From positions 1 to 31,382 of the forward strand of contig DXGW01000112.1 in NCBI GenBank assembly GCA_019113665.1: a stretch of 31,382 nucleotides of DNA, in the 5' to 3' direction. The translations under genes were made by a program, and so were the position numbers. The stretch comes from Candidatus Alistipes excrementipullorum (lineage in GTDB: Bacteria; Bacteroidota; Bacteroidia; Bacteroidales; Rikenellaceae). Shown piece after piece: positions 7,719 through 16,200 of the stretch. The notes beneath the pieces are model-generated. The model had not been told where the DNA came from and did not search any database. It was given only the letters and a program-made list of their open reading frames with translations. Every line of letters begins with the position of its first letter. Position 1 is the stretch's first letter.

Positions 7719-8024
7719 CTCTCAAATTTCCTTTTTAAATTCAACCAATTCTTTTCTGAAAGCTTTCGTAATATTAAATGCGGAAATGCCGGAATATTGC
7801 ATGAAAAAATCATAAAAAACAGATACAAATATTTAAAAAGAGAATTTTGCCGCCGCGCAACAGTCTGATTTACATAAAACAACAACGGCGGCTACATTAA
7901 TGGTTCCCTTGCGGCGCATATGAGGCATGTACTCCCGCCGCAAGGCTTCGGGCATGTTATTTGTTCCGGTTTCGCACGTGCGCGGCCTTCCGCCGGCGGC
8001 CGCGCACCGCAACCGCATACCGAC
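7719..8024. other. Divergent intergenic region (306 bp) with two GC-rich hairpins
   Basis: The left part (7719-7870) is AT-rich and must hold the promoter of the lipoprotein gene on the minus strand and perhaps that of the channel gene on the plus strand; no textbook -33/-7 pair is seen. The right part carries two perfect 10-bp inverted repeats: CCTTGCGGCG (7907-7916) with CGCCGCAAGG (7936-7945), and GTGCGCGGCC (7978-7987) with GGCCGCGCAC (7998-8007). Both lie upstream of the channel start at 8025, so they may form a structured mRNA leader. No gene is seen here. Confidence 0.6.
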
Positions 8025-9434
8025 ATGAACAAAACAGAATTCGCACTCAAGCTGCTCGCGGCAATCAAGGATTTCCTCTCATGGGCGGGCATTCCGCGGG
8101 ACAGCCTCGACAAGATGGACGAAATCATCTTCATCGTCCTCATCGTGGCAGTAGGGATCGTCACGGCCATGGTCGTCCATTTCATTCTGGCGCAGATCGC
8201 GCGGCGCATACTCAGGCGCAAAAAGATCGGGGTTATCGGGTCGATGCTACGCTACGGCGTCTTCCGCAAGCTGACATCGGTCATTCCGCCGCTCACGGTA
8301 GTGGCGCTGCTCCCGTTCGCCTTCGACCGCCGAACGCACTGGTTCATCATCTGCGACCGTCTGGCATGGATATGTTTCTTCCTGGCGCTGCTCTTCTCCA
8401 TAAACGCCATATTCCGCACCGCGGGCGACGCCCTCGGCGAACGCGAAGAGTGGAAGAACCGCCCGCTCAAGGGCTTCATACAGATATTCCAGGTCATATT
8501 CACCTGCATCACGCTGATAATCATCGGATCGATCGTCATAGGCAAGTCGCCGTCGAACCTCATCACCGGACTCGGGGCCTTTGCGGCGGTGCTGATGCTG
8601 GTATTCAAGGATACGATACTCGGGTTCGTGGCGGGCGTGATGATCTCCGAGGACGACATGCTACGCCTTGGCGACTGGATCGAGATGCCGCAGAACAACA
8701 TCAACGGCACGGTCACGGACATCTCGCTCGACATAGTCAAGGTGCTCAATTTCGACAACACGACCGTAACCATACCGCCCTACTCGCTGGTATCGGGGTC
8801 GTTCATCAACTGGCGCACCATGGAGGAGTCGGGCGGGAGGCGCATCATGCGCGAGTACGTGCTCAAGCTCGACGGCATACGCCCATGCACGCCCGACTTC
8901 CTGGAACGCATGAAGTCCTTCGATCCGCTTCTTGCCGGCTACATCACGGCCAAGCAGCGGCAGGCCGCCGAGGGCCGCACCGCCAACACCGCCAATCCCG
9001 ACGGGCTGCCCGACGGCACGATCGACACCAACGCGGGCCTGCTGCGGGCATACATGTATCTCTACCTCACGCACCACCCCTCCATACACCACGGCATGCT
9101 CACGATGGTGCGGACCCTCGCTCCGACCGAGAACGGGTTGCCGCTTCAGATCTACTGTTTCACTGCCACCACCGACTGGGCGGGTTACGAGTCGATCCAG
9201 TCCGAGATCATGGAGCACTTCGTCACGGTGCTGCCCGCCTTCGGGCTCTACCCGTTCCAGAATGCCGATTCGCGCGACATGATCATCAGCAGCATGGTCG
9301 AGAGCCCGCGCAACGACATCACCGAGGTCAACGGCATCGCATGGCGTACGGTGATCGACAGCGTAGATACCACGAACAGCGACGGCGGCAACCCCGCAGC
9401 CTCCGCTCAAGCCGGCAACGGTGAAAAAGCGTAG
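8025..9434 (+). CDS. MscS-family mechanosensitive ion channel, YbdG-like
   Basis: This 469-residue protein has about five membrane helices in its first 210 residues, followed by a cytoplasmic beta-rich domain. The pore-lining segment near 178-210 (GLGAFAAVLMLVFKDTILGF) and the following GDWIEMPQNNINGTVTDISL, TTVTIPPYSLVSGSFINW and RRIMREY blocks are typical of the YbdG (miniconductance) branch of MscS. Such channels open under membrane tension and release solutes in hypo-osmotic shock. I set the start at MNKTEFALKLL (8025); the frame is open 35 codons earlier, but that stretch reads through the leader hairpins. The region around residues 320-345, AKQRQAAEGRTANTANPDG, is a probable loop insertion. 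It is monocistronic, with a possible terminator after it. Confidence 0.9.
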   Translation: MNKTEFALKLLAAIKDFLSWAGIPRDSLDKMDEIIFIVLIVAVGIVTAMVVHFILAQIARRILRRKKIGVIGSMLRYGVFRKLTSVIPPLTVVALLPFAFDRRTHWFIICDRLAWICFFLALLFSINAIFRTAGDALGEREEWKNRPLKGFIQIFQVIFTCITLIIIGSIVIGKSPSNLITGLGAFAAVLMLVFKDTILGFVAGVMISEDDMLRLGDWIEMPQNNINGTVTDISLDIVKVLNFDNTTVTIPPYSLVSGSFINWRTMEESGGRRIMREYVLKLDGIRPCTPDFLERMKSFDPLLAGYITAKQRQAAEGRTANTANPDGLPDGTIDTNAGLLRAYMYLYLTHHPSIHHGMLTMVRTLAPTENGLPLQIYCFTATTDWAGYESIQSEIMEHFVTVLPAFGLYPFQNADSRDMIISSMVESPRNDITEVNGIAWRTVIDSVDTTNSDGGNPAASAQAGNGEKA

Positions 9435-9437
9435 TCC

Positions 9438-9503
9438 CGGCCGCAGCAAACCATAAAGCCGCAGCGGGCCCCGCCGCGAAAAAAGATGTGCGGCCGCCTT
9501 TTT
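9438..9503 (+). terminator. Probable terminator of the channel gene
   Basis: Arms CGGCCGCA (9438-9445) and TGCGGCCG (9489-9496) bracket an inner GC hairpin GCGGGCCCCGC and are followed by CCTTTTT. The loop is long, so this is a moderate call. Confidence 0.45.
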
Positions 9504-9517
9504 GCGCGAATTTTGGC

Positions 9518-9525
9518 TACCTTTG
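9518..9525 (+). promoter_or_regulatory. -7 box for the nitroreductase gene
   Basis: TACCTTTG is an exact TAnnTTTG match 22 bases before the ATG at 9548. No clear -33 element is present at 19-21 nt; a TTTG at 9501-9504 is too close. Confidence 0.6.
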
Positions 9526-9547
9526 CGTAACAATCACGATACGACCC

Positions 9548-10186
9548 ATGGCAGACAACTATCTCGGACGAAAGATGGAGGAGTACTTTTCGCGCGGCGA
9601 CTCCGACAAGCGGCCCCGGCCGTCGAACACGCTGGCACGGCTGCTGCACAGGAACCGCAGCTGCCGCGGCTACGACGCCTCGTTCAAGGTGCGCGACGAT
9701 CAGCTGCGACGCATCATCGGCGTAAACACATCGGTGGCTTCGGCCCGCAACCGCCAGGCGCTGCGTTTCCGTCCGGTCCTTGCCGACGAGGCGGCGAAGG
9801 TCCTGCCCCACATACGCATGGGCGGAGCACTGCCCGAACTGCACCTGCCGCTTCCGGGCACCGAGCCCAACGCCTTCATCGTCATATGCACGGCGGCCGA
9901 ACCCGATGACGACCTCTACATCGACCTTGGCATCTCGGCGCAGAGCATGCTGCTGCAGGCAGTCGAAATCGGTCTCAACGGTCTCTGCATACGGGCGTTC
10001 GACCGCGAGGCGCTGAAACTGTCGCTCGCACTGCCATGTGAGCCGCTGATGGTCGTGGCCATAGGCCGCAGCATCGAAAATATCGAGACCGTCGACATCG
10101 CCGCCGGCGAAAGCCATGCATACTACCGCCGCGACGGGCGCCACTACGTCCCCAAGGTGCGGCTCGACGACCTCATCATACGTTAG
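9548..10186 (+). CDS. Nitroreductase family protein
   Basis: This 212-residue protein has the nitroreductase-fold opening LARLLHRNRSCRGYDASFKV (about 29-48; the family usually has RRSxRxF here), then NTSVASARNRQALRFRPV corresponding to the FMN/substrate loop, and DLGISAQSMLLQAVEIGLNGLCI, the dimer helix and flavin-contacting segment. Members bind FMN and use NAD(P)H to reduce nitro-aromatics, quinones or other acceptors; the physiological substrate cannot be read from sequence. The start at MADNYLGRKM is supported by the -7 box 22 bases upstream; earlier in-frame codons overlap that box. It is a single-gene unit closed by a bidirectional terminator shared with the convergent helicase gene. 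Confidence 0.88.
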   Translation: MADNYLGRKMEEYFSRGDSDKRPRPSNTLARLLHRNRSCRGYDASFKVRDDQLRRIIGVNTSVASARNRQALRFRPVLADEAAKVLPHIRMGGALPELHLPLPGTEPNAFIVICTAAEPDDDLYIDLGISAQSMLLQAVEIGLNGLCIRAFDREALKLSLALPCEPLMVVAIGRSIENIETVDIAAGESHAYYRRDGRHYVPKVRLDDLIIR

Positions 10187-10190
10187 CAAA

Positions 10191-10222
10191 AAAATGCCGG
10201 CAGCGAGAGCTGCCGGCATTTT
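10191..10222. terminator. Bidirectional terminator between nitroreductase and helicase genes
   Basis: AAAATGCCGGCAGC (10191-10204) and GCTGCCGGCATTTT (10209-10222) pair perfectly over 14 bp around a GAGA tetraloop. The A-run on the left and T-run on the right give a U-tract in both directions between convergent genes. Confidence 0.92.
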
Positions 10223-10239
10223 CATTCCATATCGTCCGA

Positions 10240-11604
10240 TCAGTCGTAATACGAATCGTAGAGTACCGACTCGATGCGCCGGCCCGTAAGCCGCTGTATT
10301 TCGTTGACGATCATGTGCTCGTCGAATGTACAGAACGTCAAGGCCGTACCTCCGTGTCCGGCACGCCCCGTACGGCCAATGCGGTGGACGTATGTCTCGG
10401 GAACGTCGGGTATGTCGTAGTTGATCACCACCTGCAACTCCTGAATGTCGATGCCGCGTGCGGCTATGTCGGTGGCGACAAGCACCTTCACCTTGCCGGT
10501 CTTGAATTCGTCGAGGGCACGCTGACGCTCTCCCTGCGACTTGTCGCCGTGGATCGCATCGTTGCGAATGCCTGCACGCCGCAGCGACTTCGAGATACTG
10601 TCGGCCCCGTGCTTCGTGCGTGCGAAGACCAACACCGAATCGTCGGGCCGCTCGCGCAACAGCGAAACCAGCAGCTCCTTCTTGTCGGCATTCTCGACGA
10701 AATAGACGCGCTGCTGCACCTCCTCGACGGTCGAGGCCTGCGGCGTCACCTCTATGCGTTCGGGATCGTGTAGCATCGAACGCGACAGCGACACGATGAC
10801 ATCGGGCATAGTCGCCGAAAAGAGCATGGTTTGGCGGCGGCGCGGCAGACGTGACACCAGACGGCGTATGTCGGCTATGAATCCCATGTCGAGCATGCGG
10901 TCGGCCTCGTCCAGGACGAGGAAGGCAAGCGAATCGAGCTTGACAAAACCCTGCCCCATAAGGTCGAGCAGACGGCCCGGCGTGGCGATCAGGATATCGA
11001 CACCCGAGCGCAGTTTCTCGACCTGCGAGCGCTGTTTCACACCGCCGAATACGGCCGTATGCTTCAGGTCGGTATATTTCGAGTAATCGGTGAAGCAGTC
11101 GCTTATCTGCAGAGCAAGTTCGCGTGTGGGCGTCAGCACCAGTGCGCGGATAACCCTCTGGCGTGCGGGTTTGCCGTGGCGGCGACCGCGACGGCGGCTG
11201 TGCGAACGGGGCAGGGCCGTTCCGGCTGCGGCATCAGTCACGGCAGCAGCATCAGTTCCGGCGGCAGTGTCAGTTCCGGCTGCGGCATCTGCCTGTTCGG
11301 CCGCAGCGTCACCCTCACGGGCAGGTTTTTCTTCTTCGGGAGCGGGTTGCGTCTGGACCGCCCCTTCGGCTTCCGCACGTGCGGCATTCTCGGCTTCGCG
11401 GGCGCGCTCCTCCATGAGTTTCAAGATTATGGGAATGGCGAAGGCCGCAGTCTTGCCCGTACCCGTACGGGCTATTCCGAAGATGTCGCGGCCGGCCATA
11501 AGCACCGGTATGGCCTGCTCCTGTATTGGTGTGGGCGTCTCATAGCCCTTCTCGCCCAAGGCCCTCAGCACGGGCTCGGCGATGTTCAGTTCGTTGAATG
11601 TCAT
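10240..11604 (-). CDS. DEAD-box RNA helicase (RhlE-like) with low-complexity insertion
   Basis: This 454-residue ATP-dependent RNA helicase carries the full DEAD-box motif series: Q motif (PTPIQEQAIP, 24-33), motif I ARTGTGKT (45-52), Ia PTREL (159-163), Ib TPGR (208-211), II DEAD (232-235), III SAT, V ARGID and VI HRIGRTGRAG. The order and spacing resemble RhlE, but the usual basic C-terminal tail is absent. About 75 extra residues lie between motifs I and Ia (roughly 66-150): a Glu/Ala-rich stretch, then hexapeptide-like AAGTDA repeats, then a basic SHSRRRGRRHGK patch. The basic patch may take over the RNA-tethering role of a missing tail; this is inference. The leader is about 190 nt and highly structured. 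Probable roles are ribosome assembly or RNA turnover. Confidence 0.94.
   Translation of the reverse strand: MTFNELNIAEPVLRALGEKGYETPTPIQEQAIPVLMAGRDIFGIARTGTGKTAAFAIPIILKLMEERAREAENAARAEAEGAVQTQPAPEEEKPAREGDAAAEQADAAAGTDTAAGTDAAAVTDAAAGTALPRSHSRRRGRRHGKPARQRVIRALVLTPTRELALQISDCFTDYSKYTDLKHTAVFGGVKQRSQVEKLRSGVDILIATPGRLLDLMGQGFVKLDSLAFLVLDEADRMLDMGFIADIRRLVSRLPRRRQTMLFSATMPDVIVSLSRSMLHDPERIEVTPQASTVEEVQQRVYFVENADKKELLVSLLRERPDDSVLVFARTKHGADSISKSLRRAGIRNDAIHGDKSQGERQRALDEFKTGKVKVLVATDIAARGIDIQELQVVINYDIPDVPETYVHRIGRTGRAGHGGTALTFCTFDEHMIVNEIQRLTGRRIESVLYDSYYD
11220..11291 (-). repeat. Four 18-bp tandem repeats inside the helicase gene
   Basis: Units at 11220-11237, 11238-11255, 11256-11273 and 11274-11291 follow TTCCGGCTGCGGCATCAG (plus strand) with a few changes; the first and last units differ at one base. 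Being a multiple of three, they encode AAGTDA-type hexapeptides in the helicase insertion, and copy-number change would keep the frame. Confidence 0.85.
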
Positions 11605-11640
11605 TGTAGTCTGTTCGTTTCATCGTTAAAAATCGCGGCA

Positions 11641-11756
11641 CCCCGCCTTCTTCGGCCGGCACGCGCAGGCGTGCCTCTACTCGGGCGGCTACATGCCGAA
11701 ACAAGGTAAGCCCGACGGAGCGCTTGTGACGATGAACGATTCCGCCCGAGGCGGGG
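11641..11756 (-). promoter_or_regulatory. Structured 5' leader of the helicase mRNA (candidate three-way junction)
   Basis: Read on the minus strand, CCCCGCC (11756-11750) pairs with GGCGGGG (11647-11641) as the outer stem. Inside it, CTCGGGCGG (11750-11742, sharing one base with the outer stem) pairs with CCGCCCGAG (11688-11680), and GGCACGC (11675-11669) pairs with GCGTGCC (11664-11658) as a short hairpin with a CTGC loop. This nested layout is a three-way junction. It sits between the -7 box and the start codon, so it would be transcribed. I know no named RNA family with this form; a cold- or autoregulated helicase leader is a reasonable guess. Confidence 0.55.
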
Positions 11757-11801
11757 CCGGCAGCGGACGCTAACCGATAAGAACTTGCTTTGTTTGCGGC
11801 G

Positions 11802-11809
11802 CAAAGGTA
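11802..11809 (-). promoter_or_regulatory. -7 box for the helicase gene
   Basis: TACCTTTG on the minus strand matches TAnnTTTG exactly, about 198 bases before the ATG at 11604. It predicts a long leader containing the structured element at 11641-11756. No nearer -7 box was seen. Confidence 0.6.
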
Positions 11810-11849
11810 ACCATTTTCCCGCAAACGACGATACGGACACCCCGGATTT

Positions 11850-13091
11850 CTACCTTTTGCGCCCCAGCATGCGGCTGATGAGTATGGCCGTGGCGATCAG
11901 GAGTATCAGAAGGTAGGCCACCATGCGGAAACCGAACAGGCTGGAGCCGACGTACGAATCGAACGGATACATCTCGTTGAGAAGACAGCTCGCATCCCAC
12001 ACAGCCGAGAGGCTCGCCAGGCAGGTCAGGAAGAAGAGCAGGCTGTTCATGTGCTGGTCGCTGCGCTTCTCGGCGCGGTCGTTCTCGCGCTCGATCATCT
12101 GGTAGAGACGCTCCTCCTCGGAGTCGATGTCGAGACCGCGGTTTATGCCGTCGCATATCTCCAGGGGCATGAAGTTGTATGATATTTTGGCGAAGCGGCA
12201 CGTACGCTCGAACTCGTCGAACTCGCGTTCGAGACGGTCGATCTTGCGCAGGCGCTTGCGGAACAGTATGTTCAGGCGGAAGAGGTAGAGCTTGTTGAAG
12301 AGCAGGCTCACATATATCATGTTGAAATAGTTGTCGATCCAGTTCTGCCGCAGCCAGTCGGGGACATCGTGCCCGAGCATGGTGAAGGTGTCGAATAGCG
12401 CGAGGGCCTTCCAGTTGTTGTAGATCGAGATGCGGTTGTTCTCCATGATGCGCCCGAAATATTCGGGTGACGACGACACGGCCGACGAACCCACACGCAT
12501 GAGCATGGCCGTCTCGAAGAGCAGACGGTCCGTATCGGCTGCCTGCCACTCCGGATCGTCGAGCTCGACGATCTGGAATATCTTCAGCTTGTTGCCGTTC
12601 TCGACCAGCGGCCTGTAACCGGCAGCGCCGGCCCGCTGTCCGGCCATGGCGTCATACAGGCGGGCGACGGGGGCAAGGGCCGCATCTATAAACCCGCCGA
12701 CAGCCACGGGGTCGTATTCGCCGATATTACGCAGCACGGACATGACGGCCGTGAAGTCGTTGGCATCGTCTGAGCTCTGCTCGACATGCACGGCAAACAG
12801 CATCAGCCTGTACGGGGCCACGAAGAGCGACACCGACCTGACCGTCACCCCGTATTCACGGCCGAAGGCGCACACCCTGACGTCGCGGCCGACATCGAGC
12901 GAGTAGCGTGCCATGCCGCGGCGGCCGTCGCCGTAGTTGAATGCGACGAAATCGGGATAATAGAAACTCTCGAACTCCTCGATCTCGCCTTTGTTCTTCT
13001 CGATCCTGCGCCAAGCCCCGTCGACATCAGAGGGGGCGGGTGCATTTCCGGCCAGAGTGAAGCCGCCGCATAGAAAGCCTGTGTAACGCAT
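11850..13091 (-). CDS. Uncharacterised protein with CorA-like C-terminal two-helix membrane anchor
   Basis: This 413-residue protein has no signal peptide. Residues 1 to about 250 are a soluble alpha/beta-looking region I do not recognise. Residues about 265-345 are highly charged and helical (RKRLRKIDRLEREFDEF, then EEERLYQMIERENDRAEKR), running into TM1 (about 349-371), a short loop, TM2 (about 386-408) and a basic end RMLGRKR. A long cytoplasmic part, a long helix into TM1 and two C-terminal helices is the layout of CorA-family channels; the canonical GMN motif is not present, so this is topology only. It faces the NACHT-like gene across a 118-bp shared promoter region, and the two may work together, for example as membrane effector and sensor. 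Function unknown. Confidence 0.7.
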   Translation of the reverse strand: MRYTGFLCGGFTLAGNAPAPSDVDGAWRRIEKNKGEIEEFESFYYPDFVAFNYGDGRRGMARYSLDVGRDVRVCAFGREYGVTVRSVSLFVAPYRLMLFAVHVEQSSDDANDFTAVMSVLRNIGEYDPVAVGGFIDAALAPVARLYDAMAGQRAGAAGYRPLVENGNKLKIFQIVELDDPEWQAADTDRLLFETAMLMRVGSSAVSSSPEYFGRIMENNRISIYNNWKALALFDTFTMLGHDVPDWLRQNWIDNYFNMIYVSLLFNKLYLFRLNILFRKRLRKIDRLEREFDEFERTCRFAKISYNFMPLEICDGINRGLDIDSEEERLYQMIERENDRAEKRSDQHMNSLLFFLTCLASLSAVWDASCLLNEMYPFDSYVGSSLFGFRMVAYLLILLIATAILISRMLGRKR

Positions 13092-13122
13092 TGTATATCG
13101 CCGTTTTGGTTGTTTCGAAGCA

Positions 13123-13130
13123 TAAAGTTA
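13123..13130 (-). promoter_or_regulatory. Possible -7 box for the two-helix membrane protein gene
   Basis: TAACTTTA on the minus strand matches TAnnTTTG except the last base and lies about 32 bases before the start at 13091. No -33 match was seen. It stands 43 bases from the opposing -7 box, so the two promoters share one short region. Confidence 0.4.
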
Positions 13131-13173
13131 TCTGTTTTTGCCGAAATACGGAAGTTTCAGGCACATTTTTGCA

Positions 13174-13181
13174 TATATTTG
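13174..13181 (+). promoter_or_regulatory. -7 box for the NACHT-like NTPase gene
   Basis: TATATTTG matches TAnnTTTG exactly, 28 bases before the ATG at 13210. It supports that start over an in-frame ATG at 13138, which is upstream of the box. Confidence 0.6.
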
Positions 13182-13209
13182 TAAAACAGACACAAAAAAC
13201 CCCGTAGAG

Positions 13210-16200
13210 ATGAAACCCTGTACATTCCTGCGCGACTACACCGACCAGGAGCGGACGGCGTACGACAGCCTCGTTGCAGACAGCATCGCACAACTGCCCT
13301 TCACGCTCGCATTCCCCATATCGCGGGCCGCCGAGCAGATCTCGGCCGGCAACTACGGCCGGGCGATGAACCACACGCTCGACTTTCTGGAGATATCGGT
13401 GCAGTACCTCTCGTGCCTGCTCTTCGTGCGGCTCCAGCGGCACGAGGCCGACATGGCACAGGCCGACCGCGCCCTGAACCGCATCGTCACCAAAATCGAC
13501 ACCAAGCGCCCGCTGTCGTTCGGCGACTGGGTCAACGACATCTTCACCCCGCTGGTGCGCACGGCCGAGGCCGAGATCCCCGGCGACCCGCTGGCCGAGT
13601 CGCTGGCCCGTCACATCGTGCGGCGGCGCGGCAACGTGCTTCTGGGTGACCGGCGCGAGCCGAGCGTCGTGCAGATACGCAACGAATACAAGGGGCACAG
13701 CACCACCCTCTCCGAAGACATATACCGCGGCGTGGTCTACACGCTCGAGCCGCGCATACTGCTGATGCTCGAAGCGATGCGCCCGCTTCACGGCCTCGGG
13801 TTCTTCTCGTGCGGCGAGGAGAATGGACAGCCCGTCGTCCGCCTCCACCGCGGGGCGGCCGAGAGCGCCGCCGAACCCGCCGGAGAACCGCTCGAAAAGA
13901 ACCACTACTACATATCCCTGCCCGACGGCAGCGGACGCGAGGATCTCTTCCCGCTGGTATTCGCCAACGACAAGGGGTATGTCTACGTCTTCCAGTCGCT
14001 CAAGGAGGAGTCCGTGTCGTACATCTCCTCGAACGAGAATGCCGTGACCTTCATCGACGACTGCTGGAACGAACCGTTCGACCGGCTCATGCAGCGCACC
14101 TCCCCGGCCTTCGACATAGCCAAGGAACTGAACTGGGACCAGATGCGCGAGATGATGGCGGCCGAGTCGTCGCGTTTCCTCGGCCGCGTCTACCGCGAGA
14201 AGAAGTACAACCGCGAACTCTTCGTCGACCGCCGGCACCTCACGGCCATGCTCGACGAGTTCCATGCGAGCGACCGCACCCTCTTCCCGCTGCTCGGCGA
14301 AGCCGGCCAGGGCAAGACCAACCAACTGTGCTACTGGACCGAGAGACTGATGGAGCAAGGCGAGGCCGTGCTGATATTCGGCAGCTCGGACTTCGCGTCC
14401 GTAACGCTCGACGACCGCATGAAGGAGATCTTCGCATTCAACCGCCGCAAGGAGATACGCAAGCTCATGGATAGTATCCACGCACGCGCCGAGGAGAGCG
14501 GACGCTTCGTGCATGTCTTCTTCGACGCCGTCAACGAGTGCCTCGTCTACAAGGATTCGCCCGACGAGCAGGGGCCGCTCGCCCTCTACGAGGCCATACG
14601 CTCGATATTCGCCGGCGGCGACTACCCGCGCTTCAAGGTTCTCTTCACCTGCCGCAGCTACACGTGGAAAAACCTCTTCCACCGCTGCGCCGCACGCGAT
14701 GCCGGCCTGCTTTTCCGCAGCAGCGGCAACGATGACGAGGCCACGGCCGTCCGCGGCTTCAACGACGCGGAGCTGGAACAGGCCTACGCCATCTACCGCA
14801 GGCTGTACCAGATGGAGACACCCTTCGAGGCGCTTGCCGGGACCTCGAAGATACGGTTGAAGGACCCGCTGGTGCTGAAGATCGCCTGCACCAACTACCT
14901 CGGGCGCGAACTGCCGCAGCAGACACGGCCCTATGCCTCCATAGCGCTCTTCGGCAAGATGCTCGACGACATATCGCGCTCGTATGCCGGCAACATGCAG
15001 CGCCGCATCATCGAGATGCTGGCCGCCTACATACTCGACAGCTATGAACACGGCATGCCGGTCGACAGCATATCGTCGCGTGCGCTGCGCATCGCCTGCG
15101 GTGACAGCACCTCTCCGCTGCACGAGATGGCCAACGCCATATACAAGAACGACGGCATTACCATAGCCTACGGCGAGCTGCTCAACAAACCCGAGCGTCC
15201 CGTGCTGCGTTTCGTCGAGTCGGTCGACGGCGACGGCAGCGGGCAGATACAGTTCATCTACGAACGTTTCCTCGAATACGTCATGGCCCTGTCGTTCGTC
15301 GGGCGCGAGCGGGCCGCCGCGGGAGGGGCGCCGATACCGCCGCAGCGGTTTGTCGACGAGCTGCACGGCGCGCAGGCCAACGTGGTCTTCATGGGGGCCA
15401 TGCGCAACGCCCTGATAATGGATTGCCTGCACGCGGGCAGCCCGGCAACGATCATCACCCTCGCCCGTGACTTCAGCGACGACTACGAGGCCATGCTGCT
15501 GGTGAACGAGGCCCTCAACGTGCTCATACGCGAGAACTACGAGGAGGAGATCTTCGAGACCGTCGGCCGCCTGCTGTCGGAGCAGGTGCCCGGGGGCGAG
15601 GCCCTGACTGCCGAGTTCAACGCCGTGACCCGCAAGATCGAGAGCAACCGCGCCGACGATGCCGTCATCGCCCGCCACAAGGAGCTGCACCGCGCCCTGC
15701 TTCCGGTCATACGCCTGCGCAAGCTGGCATCGGTCAGCACTCTCAACGGGCTGTTCCTGACCGACTACTTCAACGAGGGGCTCTACACGCGCGACCCGTT
15801 CGAGCTGCTGTGGAGGCTGATGACCGACCCGATAAACGAGGTCGGCAACGATGCCTGCCTCTACGCCTACTACCTCTCGAACAAACGCCGCACGCTGGAG
15901 TATGCGCCCCTGCGCGAGAACCTTTCGGAGCGCATCGTCCATGAGATGTACTCGATAATCAAGACCACGCCGCTGCGCCGCACGCTCTTCGTCGGGCGCT
16001 TCCGCCGCCGCTCGGTCGTCTTCCTCGAAACGGCCACGCGCATCACCACCCTGCTGATAATCGACTCGCTGCTCTCGGGCAAGCCCGAATCGCGCGAGAG
16101 AGTCGGCGTGCTGCTGGGCGAGATACGGTCGATATTCAGCTACATAACCGGAGGGTTCTCGCTCGTACGCATACTGATGCCATTCTTCCAGTTCATTCTG

